Of a stretch of DNA of 64,000 nucleotides, positions 45,619 through 54,873 are shown piece after piece; the first letter of the stretch is position 1, and every line of letters starts with the position of its first letter. The notes below the pieces were generated by a model. That model was not told where the DNA came from. It searched no databases and saw nothing but the letters and a program-made list of their open reading frames with translations. A program made the position numbers and the translations under genes. The DNA comes from Sphingomonas leidyi (GTDB lineage: Bacteria; Pseudomonadota; Alphaproteobacteria; Sphingomonadales; Sphingomonadaceae). The DNA lies in the NCBI RefSeq assembly GCF_011761945.1, contig NZ_JAASQV010000001.1, forward strand, positions 434,001 through 498,000. Reading direction: 5' to 3'.

Positions 45619-46413
45619 CTAGCCGTAACGGCCGGTAATGTAATCCTTCGTCCGCTCCTGCTTCGGCGCGGTGAAGATATTGTCGGTATCGCCATATTCG
45701 ACCAGCTGGCCGAGATGGAAGAAGGCGGTCTTCTGGCTGACGCGTGCCGCCTGCTGCATGTTGTGCGTCACGATCACGATCGCATAGCGCCCGCGCAGCT
45801 CGTGGATCAGCTCCTCGATCTTGGCGGTGGCGATCGGGTCGAGCGCCGAGCAGGGCTCGTCCATCAGGATCACTTCGGGGTCCACCGCGATCGCGCGGGC
45901 GATGCACAGGCGCTGCTGCTGGCCGCCCGAAAGCGCGGTGCCGCTGTCACTCAGCCGGTCCTTCACTTCGTCCCACAGGCCGGCGCGGCGCAGCGATCCT
46001 TCGACGATCCCGTCCAGCGCGACCTTGGAGGCGGCCAGGCCGTGGATGCGCGGGCCATAGGCGACATTCTCGTAGATCGACTTGGGAAAGGGATTGGGCT
46101 TCTGGAACACCATGCCCACCCGCGCGCGCAGCTGCACCACGTCCATCGCCGAGGAATAGATGTCCTCGCCGTCCAGCATGATGTCGCCGGTCACCCTGGC
46201 GGAGGCGATGGTGTCGTTCATCCGGTTGAGGGTGCGCAGGAAGGTGGACTTGCCGCAGCCCGACGGGCCGATGAACGCCGTCACATGGTCCATGTCGACG
46301 TCGATCGAGACGTCGCGGATCGCCTGCTTGTCGCCGTAGAAGACGTTCACGCCCCGCGCCGACATCTTGTGCCCGGTCGCCGTTGCAGTGGAAAGGGGAG
46401 TGGCGTCGGTCAT
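45619..46413 (-). CDS. pstB: Phosphate ABC transporter ATP-binding protein
   Basis: A 264-residue ABC ATPase with Walker [10 protein letters not shown] (49-57), signature LSGGQQQRL, and Walker B VILMDEP followed by CSALDP. The phrase [19 protein letters not shown] is diagnostic for PstB. ATG at 46413 overlaps the pstA stop by one base (TAATG). It powers PstCA-mediated phosphate import. Confidence 0.97.
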   Translation of the reverse strand: MTDATPLSTATATGHKMSARGVNVFYGDKQAIRDVSIDVDMDHVTAFIGPSGCGKSTFLRTLNRMNDTIASARVTGDIMLDGEDIYSSAMDVVQLRARVGMVFQKPNPFPKSIYENVAYGPRIHGLAASKVALDGIVEGSLRRAGLWDEVKDRLSDSGTALSGGQQQRLCIARAIAVDPEVILMDEPCSALDPIATAKIEELIHELRGRYAIVIVTHNMQQAARVSQKTAFFHLGQLVEYGDTDNIFTAPKQERTKDYITGRYG

Positions 46414-47711
46414 TACCAGCGGGTCTCGAACTTGTTGCGAAGATAGATGGCGAGCCCGTTCATGGCGAGCAGGAACACCAGCAGCACGATGATCGCCGCG
46501 CTGGTCTTCTCCACGAAGCCGCGGCTCACTTCGTCCGACCACAGGAAGATCTGCACGGGCAGCACGGTGGCGGGATCGGTGAAGCCCTGGGGCGCGGTGA
46601 CGATGAAGGCGCGCATGCCGATCAGCAGCAGCGGCGCGGTCTCGCCCAGCGCACGGGCCATGCCGATGATCGTGCCGGTCAGGATGCCGGGCATGGCGAG
46701 GGGGAGGACATGGTGGAAGACCACCTGGATCCGGCTCGCGCCGATGCCGAGCGCGGCGTCGCGGATCGAGGGCGGCACGCCCTTGATCGCGTTGCGGCTG
46801 GCGATGACGATGACGGGCATGATCATCAGCGCGAGGGTGAGCCCGCCGACCACCGCCGCCGAGCGCGGCAGGAGCGGGCCGAAGCTGTGGCCGCCGATCT
46901 GCCAGGTGCCCAGGAACACCGCGAGCCCGAGCAGGCCGAAGATGATCGAGGGCACCGCCGCCAGATTGTTGATCGAGACTTCGATCAGGTCGGTCCAGCG
47001 GTTCTTCGGCGCATATTCCTCGAGATAGATCGCGGCGAGCACGCCCACAGGGAAGGCGATCAGGAACGTCACCAGCATCGTCAGCAGCGAGCCCTTGAGC
47101 GCGCCCCAGATGCCCACCGCCACGGGATCGTTCGAATTGCTCGCGGTGAAGAAGCCCCAGTTGAAGCCGGTGCGCAGCTTGCCGGCGCTCCGGAGCCTGC
47201 TCGCATCCGCCTGCGCCGCCGCGGTGCCCTCGCCGCGCGCACCCATCTCGAGCGCAGTCGAGGCGGGCACCCAGATGGTCCTCTTGCCGCCCAGGATCGA
47301 GGGGTCCGCCTTGATCGCGTCGCGCACCGTGATCCAGGCGCTGTTCGCCGCCAGCGAATGATCGCCGCCGCTCTCCGCGGCGATCTCCACCTTGTCCTGC
47401 AGCCCGGCGCCCGACAGCGCCAGATCGGCGCCCGGCGTCGAGAGATGCGTGCGGTCGACCGCGAGCCCCATCTTCGGGAAGTCGAGATCGAGCGCCACTT
47501 CGCTGCGGGTGAAGCCGCGCGCGCCGTTCGCCACCATCGTCGCGATCAGAAAGGCGAGGAAGGCGGCGGAGAGGATCACCGCCAGCATGCCGAACAGCTT
47601 GAAGCGCCGCTCGGCCGCATAGCGGCGGCGGATGCGCTTCTGCATCGCCGCGCCCTTCCAGTCGGTCGGCGTCCGCTCGGGCGCGGGGGCAGGGGCGGCG
47701 CGCTTACTCAT
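46413..47711 (-). CDS. pstA: Phosphate ABC transporter permease PstA
   Basis: A 432-residue permease, longer than E. coli PstA because of an N-terminal domain with one membrane segment and a periplasmic loop (DUF3333-type) before the six-helix permease unit. The permease loop [28 protein letters not shown] is the EAA-like ABC contact. It overlaps pstC by 8 nt and pstB by 1 nt. Confidence 0.95.
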   Translation of the reverse strand: MSKRAAPAPAPERTPTDWKGAAMQKRIRRRYAAERRFKLFGMLAVILSAAFLAFLIATMVANGARGFTRSEVALDLDFPKMGLAVDRTHLSTPGADLALSGAGLQDKVEIAAESGGDHSLAANSAWITVRDAIKADPSILGGKRTIWVPASTALEMGARGEGTAAAQADASRLRSAGKLRTGFNWGFFTASNSNDPVAVGIWGALKGSLLTMLVTFLIAFPVGVLAAIYLEEYAPKNRWTDLIEVSINNLAAVPSIIFGLLGLAVFLGTWQIGGHSFGPLLPRSAAVVGGLTLALMIMPVIVIASRNAIKGVPPSIRDAALGIGASRIQVVFHHVLPLAMPGILTGTIIGMARALGETAPLLLIGMRAFIVTAPQGFTDPATVLPVQIFLWSDEVSRGFVEKTSAAIIVLLVFLLAMNGLAIYLRNKFETRW

Positions 47712-49080
47712 AGGCTTCGCGATACTTCTTCACGACGCGCAGCGCGACGATGTTGAGCAGCAGGGTGATCACGAACAGCGTCAGACCCAGCGCGAAGGCG
47801 GCCAGCGTCTTGGGGCTGTCGAACTCGCTCTCGCCGGTCAGCAGGTCGACGATCTGCTTGGTGACGGTGGTGGCGCTCTCGAACGGGTTGAGCGTGATGT
47901 TCGCCGCGCCGCTGGCGGCCATCACCACGATCATCGTCTCGCCGATGGCGCGGGAAACGGCGAGCAGCACGCCCGCCACCACGCCGGGCAGCGCGGCCGG
48001 CAGGAGGACGCGCGAGATCGTCTCCGAATTGGTCGCGCCCATCGCCAGGCTGCCGTCGCGCATCGCGGTGGGGACGGCGGCGATCGAGTCGTCCGCCAGC
48101 GAGGAGACGAAGGGGATGATCATCACGCCCATCACCAGGCCGGCGGCCAGCGCGCTCTCGGCCGAGGCGAAGGGCATGCCCAGATGCACCGCCAGGTCGC
48201 GCACCGCCGGCGCCACGGTCAGCGCGGCGAAATAGCCATAGACCACGGTGGGCACGCCCGCGAGGATCTCGAGCATCGGCTTCATCCAGGCGCGCACGCG
48301 GGGCGCGGCATATTGGGTCAGGTAGATCGCGCTCATCAGGCCGAACGGGATGGCGACCAGCATCGCGATCACCGCGCCGATGAAGAAGGTGCCCCAGAAC
48401 AGCGGCACCGCGCCCAGCGACTTGCCCGGATTGTTCGGGTCGATCAGCTGCGGGCTCCAATGCGTGCTGAACAGGAAGTCCTGCGGCGGCACCATCGCGA
48501 AGAAGCGGATCGATTCCCAGAACAGCGACAGGAAGATGCCGATCGTCGTCAGGATCGCGATCAGCGAGGCGACGAGCAGGATCAGCATCAGCCCGCGCTC
48601 CACCCGGGTGCGGGCGCGGAAGGCGGGGCTGATCCGGCTGAACGCGAAGGCGCCCCCGGCAAAGGCCAGCAGGATGGCGATCGCCGTGCCGGTCCAGCCA
48701 TAAAAGGCGATCGCCTCGCGCATCGGCGCGACCAGCGCGTCGGCGGTAGGATCGAAGGTCGAATCGGCCCGGCCCAGCGCCACGTCGCGCGCCTCGCCCA
48801 GGATCGTGTCGCGCTCGAACGCGAAGTCGGAGAGCTGGGCGGCGGCTGGCGCCTTGAGCACCTGGTCCCTGATCAGTGCGGGGCTGAGCGCGGTCCAGGC
48901 CGCGACGAACAGCAGCGCGGGCAGCACCGTCCACATCGCCACGTACCAGCCATGCTGCGACGGCAGCGAATGCAGCCGCTTCTGTCCGCCGCGATCGAAC
49001 CGCACGGCGCGCGCGCGTGCGGTCAGCCAGCCGATCAGGCCAAGGCCGACCACCACGAACAGGAGCGCGAAGACATTCAC
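47704..49080 (-). CDS. pstC: Phosphate ABC transporter permease PstC
   Basis: A 458-residue permease. An extra N-terminal membrane region (MNVFALLFVVVGLGLIGWL and more, about residues 1-180) precedes the conserved permease core with PFGLMSAIYLTQYA, ILAGVPTVVYGYFAAL and the contact loop MRDGSLAMGATNSETISRVLLPAALPGVV. The extended form is common in alphaproteobacteria. It follows pstS by 53 bp and overlaps pstA. Confidence 0.95.
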   Translation of the reverse strand: MNVFALLFVVVGLGLIGWLTARARAVRFDRGGQKRLHSLPSQHGWYVAMWTVLPALLFVAAWTALSPALIRDQVLKAPAAAQLSDFAFERDTILGEARDVALGRADSTFDPTADALVAPMREAIAFYGWTGTAIAILLAFAGGAFAFSRISPAFRARTRVERGLMLILLVASLIAILTTIGIFLSLFWESIRFFAMVPPQDFLFSTHWSPQLIDPNNPGKSLGAVPLFWGTFFIGAVIAMLVAIPFGLMSAIYLTQYAAPRVRAWMKPMLEILAGVPTVVYGYFAALTVAPAVRDLAVHLGMPFASAESALAAGLVMGVMIIPFVSSLADDSIAAVPTAMRDGSLAMGATNSETISRVLLPAALPGVVAGVLLAVSRAIGETMIVVMAASGAANITLNPFESATTVTKQIVDLLTGESEFDSPKTLAAFALGLTLFVITLLLNIVALRVVKKYREAYE

Positions 49081-49133
49081 CAGGACGTCAGCTCGGTACG
49101 GGATTCAGGAAGGGAAGCGATGATGTCCTCGTT

Positions 49134-50165
49134 TCAGTGCAACTGGGAGGGATCGAGCGCAATCCCCTTCTCGATGATCTCGGCCGAATGTTCCTGCACC
49201 TCGCTCGGCGCCGCGATCAGCCCGCGCTTGGTCAGCTCGCCCTTGGGCTTCCACATGGTGGCATAGAGGTTCAGGAAGTCCTGCATCCCGCGCACCGCCT
49301 TGATGTGGCGCTGCTTCACATAGATGTAGAGCGGGCGGCCGCCCGGATATTTGCCGGTGACGATCTCGTTGTTGGTCGGCTCCACGCCTTCGATCGGCGT
49401 GCCGTGCAGCCGGTCGATATTCTCCTCGAGATAGGAATAGCCGAAGATGCCGAGCGCGTTCGGGTTCTGGCTCAGGCCCTGGACGATCAGATTGTCGTTC
49501 TCGCCCTTGTCGACATAGGGGCCGTCGTCGCGGATGCGCAGGCACGCGTCCTGGAACTTGGCGGGATCGCTGCCGGCCTTGAGCGCCTTGGCCTCGGGAT
49601 AGGCCTCGAGGCAGCCCGGCTCGAGCATCAGTTCGGTGAAGGCGTCGCGCGTGCCGCTGGTCGAGGGCGGGCCCATCACATAGATCGGGATCGCCGGCAG
49701 CGACGGATTGACGTCGCGCCAGGTCTTGGCGGCGTTGGGCTTGCCCATCGGGTTCGCCGCGAGCGCGAGATACAGGTCCTTGCGGCTGAGCTTGAGCCGG
49801 GGTCCCGCATTGCTCTCGGCCAGCACCACGCCGTCCAGCCCGATCTGCACTTCCAGAATCTCGCCGACATTGTTCTTCTGGCACGTGTCGTATTCGGTGC
49901 GCTTCATCCGGCGCGAAGCGTTGGCGATGTCGGGATATTGCGATCCCACGCCTTCGCAAAAGGCGCGGAAGCCCGCGCCCGAGCCGATCGATTCGATCAC
50001 CGGGGCCGCGCGGCGCTTGTCCTGGTTGACGAAGGCCTCGGCCACTGCGGTGGTGAAGGGGAAGACGGTCGAGCTGCCCACGGCGCGGATCGGGCGGGTG
50101 GTCCCGCTGTCGCAAGCCGAGAGAGCCACTGCGGAAAGCGCGAAAAGCACAAGTCTGCCAAGCAT
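49134..50165 (-). CDS. pstS: Phosphate-binding protein, lipoprotein
   Basis: A 343-residue periplasmic phosphate-binding protein with a lipobox LSAC (Cys18), so it is probably lipid-anchored. The ligand segments RAVGSSTVFPF, SIGSGAGFRAF and PPSTSGTRDAF match the PstS phosphate-binding loops. The first gene after the Pho box; delivers phosphate to PstCA. Confidence 0.95.
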   Translation of the reverse strand: MLGRLVLFALSAVALSACDSGTTRPIRAVGSSTVFPFTTAVAEAFVNQDKRRAAPVIESIGSGAGFRAFCEGVGSQYPDIANASRRMKRTEYDTCQKNNVGEILEVQIGLDGVVLAESNAGPRLKLSRKDLYLALAANPMGKPNAAKTWRDVNPSLPAIPIYVMGPPSTSGTRDAFTELMLEPGCLEAYPEAKALKAGSDPAKFQDACLRIRDDGPYVDKGENDNLIVQGLSQNPNALGIFGYSYLEENIDRLHGTPIEGVEPTNNEIVTGKYPGGRPLYIYVKQRHIKAVRGMQDFLNLYATMWKPKGELTKRGLIAAPSEVQEHSAEIIEKGIALDPSQLH

Positions 50166-50249
50166 CGCCGTCTCCTGTCCCTGGGATTGTAAGAATCACG
50201 GGGCACGCGCCCGGACGGCTGCCCCCATCGGGGCCCTTCGGCTCCTAGC

Positions 50250-50267
50250 GTGACAGGTTCATGACAC
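50250..50267 (-). promoter_or_regulatory. Pho box upstream of pstS
   Basis: On the minus strand the sequence reads GTGTCAT-GAAC-CTGTCAC, two 7-bp direct repeats with 4-bp spacing, against the consensus CTGTCAT-N4-CTGTCAT. It lies 85 bp upstream of the pstS ATG, directly after the end of phoR. Expected binding site of phosphorylated PhoB. Confidence 0.8.
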
Positions 50268-50273
50268 CAGCTT

Positions 50274-51470
50274 TCAGGACAGGCGGTGGACGGGCAGCAG
50301 CACGGTCACCGTCGAGCCCTTGCCCACGGTGCTGGCGATATCGAAGCGGCCGCGGTGGCGCTCGACGATGTGCTTGACGATGGCGAGCCCCAGCCCGGTG
50401 CCGCCCAGCGTGCGGCTGCGCCCCGAATCGACCCGGTAGAAGCGTTCGGTCAGGCGCGGCAGATGCTCGGGCGCGATGCCCTCGCCCTGATCGGTCACGG
50501 TCAGCCGCACCATCGATTCGCCCTCGGGCGTCAGGCTGACGAGGATCGGCGTGCCCTCGCGGCCATATTTCATCGCGTTGCCGATCACGTTGTGGAGCAG
50601 CTGGCTCAACTGCGAGGCGTCGCCGCGCACCGGCTCGGTCTCGGCGATCTCGGTGACCACGTCCGCCGCGCGCGGCGCGCCGGAGAGCTCCAGGCACACT
50701 TCGTCGATCAGCTCGTCCATCGCCACCGGATTGTCCGGCGCGCGATATTTCTCCGCCTCGATCCGGCTGAGCGAGATCAGGTCGTCGATCAGCCGCTGCA
50801 TGCGGCGCGCCTCGTCGTGCATGATCTTCAGAAAGCGCTTGCGGATGCCGGGGTCCTCGCTCGCGCCGTCTTCCAGCGTCTCGACATAGCCGAGCAGCGA
50901 GGCGAGGGGGGTACGCAGTTCGTGGCTGGCATTGGCGACGAAGTCGACGCGGATGCGCTCGCTGGCATAGCTGCCGGTGCGGTCGATCAGGTGGACGATG
51001 CGGCGCCCGTCGCCCAGCGCGGTCACGCGCATCTCCCAGCGCTGGTCGCGCGTGCCCAGGCCGACCAGGTGGATCGGCGCGGAGGAATCATGGTCGTTCG
51101 GGTTCATCAGCCGTTCGGCGGCGGCGGGGTGGCGGATGGCGACGCGCACGTCCTCGCCCAATATGTGCTGGCCGAGCAGGGTGCGCGCGGGCGGATTGGC
51201 GGCGATCACGCGCCGGTCGGCGATCAGCAGCACCGGCTCGGCGATCGCGTCGAGCACTTCGCCGATGCCCGGGCCCTCGGCCGCCGCCGGAGCGGTGTCG
51301 AGCGGGCCCATCGGGTCGCCGCCCGCCGTCGCCACCAGCACGGCGGCGACGCCGCACACCAGCATGACCAGGCTCGCCTGCACGTCGCCGTTGAGCAGCA
51401 GCCCCGCGAGCGCGCCCGCGGCAGCGATGCCGAGCGCCACGAGCGCCTTTATGCCAGGGGAATAGGGCAT
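50274..51470 (-). CDS. phoR: Phosphate regulon sensor histidine kinase
   Basis: A 398-residue sensor kinase: two N-terminal membrane segments (residues about 7-48), a PAS-like domain (EVLDAIAEPVLLIADRRVIAANPPA), a HisKA domain with His183 in NASHELRTPLASLLGYVETL, and an HATPase domain (NVIGNAMKYG, DQGEGI, GGTGLGLAIVKHI). ETL after the H-box is typical of PhoR. It precedes pstS, from which it is separated by the Pho box, while its partner phoB is at the far end of the cluster. Confidence 0.93.
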   Translation of the reverse strand: MPYSPGIKALVALGIAAAGALAGLLLNGDVQASLVMLVCGVAAVLVATAGGDPMGPLDTAPAAAEGPGIGEVLDAIAEPVLLIADRRVIAANPPARTLLGQHILGEDVRVAIRHPAAAERLMNPNDHDSSAPIHLVGLGTRDQRWEMRVTALGDGRRIVHLIDRTGSYASERIRVDFVANASHELRTPLASLLGYVETLEDGASEDPGIRKRFLKIMHDEARRMQRLIDDLISLSRIEAEKYRAPDNPVAMDELIDEVCLELSGAPRAADVVTEIAETEPVRGDASQLSQLLHNVIGNAMKYGREGTPILVSLTPEGESMVRLTVTDQGEGIAPEHLPRLTERFYRVDSGRSRTLGGTGLGLAIVKHIVERHRGRFDIASTVGKGSTVTVLLPVHRLS

Positions 51471-51615
51471 TTGCGCGCTCTTCTAGGGGCGGGGTGGGAA
51501 CTCGGCAACGCCTCTCGATTTCAAACCCGCGCCTCCATTCCTCCTGTAGGAAGCCGGGACGCGCCCTCCCGCAATTTACGATTGCGAAACGCCGGCGGGC
51601 GCAGGACAATGCGCC

Positions 51616-52002
51616 ATGGCAGACGAAGATCCGCTTCCCAAGGCCAGCCGCCGCGCGCTGATGCTGGGCGCCGCGAGCGCGTCGGCGATCGTCTCGATCC
51701 GCCCGGCGCTGGCGCAGACCAATGCCTCGGTGATGAACTGCGAGATCCCGGTCCCCGATCCCGGCCGCGCGGGCCAATATGTCGCGGCGGACGGCAAGCT
51801 TGTCCCCGCCGGCACGCAGGGCGCCTTTCCCGCAGCGGGCACGCCGTTCAAGGCCGAGGACGTCAAGCGCGCGCTGAACGGCGGCACGCTGCCCGGCACC
51901 ACGTACGAGCAGAGCCGCGCCTATACCAACTATATCCGCCGCCTCCAGTCGGGCGCCAGCGGCTTCACCTGCTTCGCCTCGCTGCAGATGCCGCGCGGCT
52001 GA
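51616..52002 (+). CDS. Small exported protein with Tat-like signal, upstream of HPr-rel-A cluster
   Basis: A 128-residue protein. The N-terminus has a twin-arginine-like signal (SRRALMLGAASASAIV, cleavage near ALA-Q at 34). The mature part has two cysteines, one near its start (NCEIPVPDPG, Cys42) and one near its end (GFTCFASLQ, Cys119). No family recognised. It is divergent from phoR and lies upstream of the PqqD-like and HprK-related genes on the same strand, with a palindromic repeat in between. It could be the substrate of that system, but this is inference. Confidence 0.65.
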   Translation: MADEDPLPKASRRALMLGAASASAIVSIRPALAQTNASVMNCEIPVPDPGRAGQYVAADGKLVPAGTQGAFPAAGTPFKAEDVKRALNGGTLPGTTYEQSRAYTNYIRRLQSGASGFTCFASLQMPRG

Positions 52003-52066
52003 AGGCCGTGGCCGATCCGACTGCGCGACGATGCGATGATGTGAACAAGGGAAGAAGGAAGCGGGC

Positions 52067-52210
52067 TCACGCGGAGACGCGGAGACGCGGAGAGAGTCCC
52101 TTCGGCGAGCCCGGGCGCCGCGCCGGCGGCAGGATCTCGGCGCCGGCGCCGATTACGGGCATCGCGCGCGCGATGCGGAATGGCCTCCGCGTCTCCGCGT
52201 CTCCGCGTGA
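52067..52210. repeat. 144-bp element with perfect 26-bp terminal inverted repeats
   Basis: The first 26 bp (52067-52092) and last 26 bp (52185-52210) are exact reverse complements. Each arm is itself made of tandem copies of the 8-mer ACGCGGAG. The inner 92 bp are GC-rich with further small palindromes and no gene. This is MITE- or REP-like in form. No target-site duplication was recognised. Confidence 0.7.
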
Positions 52211-52255
52211 ACATCTTCTTCGTTGCGTCGCGGCGTCGTTGCGCGAAGATCGGCG

Positions 52256-52525
52256 ATGACCAGCTATCGCGCCGCGCCGCCGGAAACGCTGCGCATCGTC
52301 CCCCTGGACGCGCTCACACTGATCTATCACCGCGCGTCGGGCATCACCCATGTCGTCGATGCGCCGGTGCCCGAGCTGCTCGAGGCGCTTGGCGTCGGCG
52401 AATTCACCGTCGATCAGCTGCTCGCAACGCTCCAGGACCGGTACGACCTGCTCGACGCCGATCCCGCGGCGCTGGCCGTGCGCCTGGACGAACTCGTCCA
52501 GGCCGGCCTGGTGGAGCGGCTGTGA
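52256..52525 (+). CDS. PqqD-family protein of HPr-rel-A type system
   Basis: An 89-residue protein with the PqqD-like winged-helix/peptide-chaperone layout (LDALTLIYHRASGITHVVDAPVPELLEAL, then FTVDQLLATL and a C-terminal LDELVQAGLVERL). PqqD-type domains bind leader peptides in RiPP pathways. ATG at 52256 is chosen by protein character. Its stop overlaps the GTG start of the kinase gene (GTGA). The context matches the known but uncharacterised HPr-rel-A gene neighbourhood. Confidence 0.8.
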   Translation: MTSYRAAPPETLRIVPLDALTLIYHRASGITHVVDAPVPELLEALGVGEFTVDQLLATLQDRYDLLDADPAALAVRLDELVQAGLVERL

Positions 52526-53367
52526 GGCACGCCACGCGTCTCGCCATCGGCCCCGCGGCCTTCCGCATCGGCAGCGACTGGCGCGCGCCGATCGCCGCGC
52601 TGGACGATCTCTATCGCGACTATCCGAAACCGGAGGTTCCGGACTTCAACGTCCATCTCTTCGCCGCGCGGCCCTGGCGGAAATTCCTCCGCCCCGCCGT
52701 CCATATCGGCGGCGACTACACCATTCCCGACGCCGCGCCGCTGCCGCTGGCCCAGGGGCTGCTCGCTGCCGAGATGGGGATGAACCTCCAGATGGCGCTC
52801 GCCCAGCGCCGGTTCCTGCTGCTGCATGCATCCGCGGTCGAGCGGGGCGGAAGGGCGGTGCTGATGACCGGCATCTCCGGCGCAGGCAAATCCACGCTGG
52901 CGGCGCTGCTGATGGCGCGCGGCTGGCGGCTGATGGGCGACGAGTTCGTGCTGATCGATCCCGCCACCGGCCTGGCGCATGGCTTTCCCCGGCTGATCAG
53001 CCTGAAGAACCAGGCGATCGCCGTCGTCCGGGCCGCGCTGCCCGATGCGCGGTTCGGGCCGCTGCTTCCCGGCACGCCCAAGGGCGACATCCGCCATCTC
53101 GTTCCCGATGCCCGGGCGATCGCCGCGATGGCCGCGCCCGCCGAGCCGGCGCTCCTCCTGTTTCCGCGCTTCGGCTTCGACGCCGCCGAGCGCCCGGTGC
53201 CGCCGAGCGAGGCGTTCGTCCGGCTGACCCAGGCATCGACCAACTATGTCCATCTGGCCGAGCGCGGCTTCGATGCGCTCACCCGGCTCGTCCGGACGGT
53301 GCCGGCGCGGGCAATCGACTATCCGGACACCGAAAGCGGCATTGCCCTGGTCGAGGCGCTGGCATGA
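52522..53367 (+). CDS. HprK-related kinase A
   Basis: A 281-residue protein with GTG start overlapping the previous stop. It has the HPr-kinase-like core: LLHASAVERGGRAVLMTGISGAGKST, with Walker A at residues 117-125, followed by GDEFVLID. The HxSAV histidine before the P-loop is typical of HprK folds. The HPr target domain and the HPr protein are absent here, so the substrate is unknown. It is coupled to the next gene by ATGA overlap. Confidence 0.85.
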   Translation: MRHATRLAIGPAAFRIGSDWRAPIAALDDLYRDYPKPEVPDFNVHLFAARPWRKFLRPAVHIGGDYTIPDAAPLPLAQGLLAAEMGMNLQMALAQRRFLLLHASAVERGGRAVLMTGISGAGKSTLAALLMARGWRLMGDEFVLIDPATGLAHGFPRLISLKNQAIAVVRAALPDARFGPLLPGTPKGDIRHLVPDARAIAAMAAPAEPALLLFPRFGFDAAERPVPPSEAFVRLTQASTNYVHLAERGFDALTRLVRTVPARAIDYPDTESGIALVEALA

Positions 53368-54374
53368 CGCCCGGCTGGCGCCTGGCCCATGTGCTGCGCG
53401 CGCCGAGCCTCGCCATGGATTTCACTGCGCGGGAATGGACCGAGCTCTTCGCCGTGGCCCGGGCCGAGCAGATGGCGGGCACGCTGGCCCACCGGCTGAA
53501 CGGCCTGGCGCTCCCCGCCGCGGTGCAGCGCCTGGTCGACGACGCGATCGCCTCGGCCGGGCAGGTCCGCCTGGCGGCGCTCTGGGAGGCCGAGATGGCC
53601 CGGCGGGCGCTGGCGCCGCTGGGCATGCCGGTCGTTTTGCTCAAGGGCACCGCCTTCGCTGCCGCCGGGCTTTCGCCCTCGGTGGGCCGCAACATCGGCG
53701 ATCTGGACATTCTGGTCCCCCGCGACCGGATCGGGGAAGCAGAGGCCGCCTTGCTCGCCGCCGGCTGGGAATGGGTGAAGCCCGATCCCTATGACGATGC
53801 CTATTATCGCCGCTGGATGCACGAGCTGCCTCCGCTGATCCATCGCGAGCGCGACCGGATGATCGATGTCCACCACACGATCCTGCCGCTCACCGCCCGG
53901 ATCACCCCGGACGCCGAGGCGCTGCTGGCGGCCAGCGAGCCGCTTGGAAACGGCCTGTCCATCCTTTCCCGTCCGGACCGTCTGCTTCACGCCGCGGCCC
54001 ATCTTCTGGCGGACGGCGATCTCGCCGGCGGGATGCGCAATCTGTGGGATATCCATTGCATGTTCGCGTCCGGAGCATCCTCTGGCCTGACGGAGCGCGC
54101 CCGTCGCCACGGCCTGATCCGTGAAATGGCCCGCGCCGCCCGCCTGTCGCACGCCCTGTACGGCACCGAGGTGCCCCCGGAATGGCAAGGTCTCGGCGTC
54201 ATCGACCGCCTCTATCTCCGCCGCCTGACGGCGCGGGACGGCTGGGGCCGCCAGACCCGGAAGCTCACCCGGCTGGGCTTCTATGCACGCAGCCACTGGC
54301 TGCGCATGCCGCCCCTGATGCTCGCCCGGCATCTCTGGACCAAATATCGCAAGGGCTATCGGCCGGTCGGCTGA
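53364..54374 (+). CDS. Nucleotidyltransferase-family protein (NTP_transf_5-like)
   Basis: A 336-residue protein with the nucleotidyltransferase fold signature VLLKG (91-95) and IGDLDILV with the paired aspartates Asp113/Asp115, followed by IDVHHTILP. This pattern belongs to the family often found beside HprK-related kinases and PqqD-like proteins. It overlaps the kinase gene by 4 nt. It may transfer a nucleotide to a peptide or protein; no substrate is known. Confidence 0.82.
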   Translation: MTPGWRLAHVLRAPSLAMDFTAREWTELFAVARAEQMAGTLAHRLNGLALPAAVQRLVDDAIASAGQVRLAALWEAEMARRALAPLGMPVVLLKGTAFAAAGLSPSVGRNIGDLDILVPRDRIGEAEAALLAAGWEWVKPDPYDDAYYRRWMHELPPLIHRERDRMIDVHHTILPLTARITPDAEALLAASEPLGNGLSILSRPDRLLHAAAHLLADGDLAGGMRNLWDIHCMFASGASSGLTERARRHGLIREMARAARLSHALYGTEVPPEWQGLGVIDRLYLRRLTARDGWGRQTRKLTRLGFYARSHWLRMPPLMLARHLWTKYRKGYRPVG

Positions 54375-54461
54375 AGGCGCTGAAACAAAACAAGAACAAA
54401 TCCTTGCCCCGCAGGGCCCTTGCGGCTATCCTGCGCGGGCATTCGAGGAGAAGGGATTGCC

Positions 54462-54827
54462 ATGTTCCGCAAGGTCGCTTTCACCATGTACCCGGTCGTC
54501 GATCTCGCGCGGGCGCGCAGTTTCTACGAGGAGACGCTCGGCCTGCCGCCCAGCCAGGGGCCTGAGGGGATTCCGTGGATCGAATTCGATCTGCCCGGCG
54601 GTGGCTGTCTTGCGCTCACCAACGTCACCGGCGACCGGCCGGCCTCGGATGCCGGCGGCACGATCGCCTTCGAGGTCGAGGACCTTGATGCGCTCTGCAC
54701 GGAGCTGGAAGGGAAAGGCGTCACCTTCAAGAGCGACCTGATCCACTCGCCCGTCTGCCGCATGCGCGTGATCGAGGACAGCGAAGGCAATGCCATCCTG
54801 CTCCACCAGCTGAAGGATCGGGGCTGA
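54462..54827 (+). CDS. VOC-family (glyoxalase/bleomycin resistance-like) protein
   Basis: A 121-residue single-module vicinal-oxygen-chelate protein (YPVVDLARARSFYEETLGLPP, then IEFDLPGGGCLALTN and IEDSEGNAILLHQL). ATG at 54462 has GAGGAGAAGGG upstream. The family covers metal-dependent dioxygenases, isomerases and binding proteins; no specific role can be given. Confidence 0.87.
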   Translation: MFRKVAFTMYPVVDLARARSFYEETLGLPPSQGPEGIPWIEFDLPGGGCLALTNVTGDRPASDAGGTIAFEVEDLDALCTELEGKGVTFKSDLIHSPVCRMRVIEDSEGNAILLHQLKDRG

Positions 54828-54873
54828 TTCTCTCCGTCGTCGTCCCTGCCCGTGCGGGGGCGACGGTTTAAGT

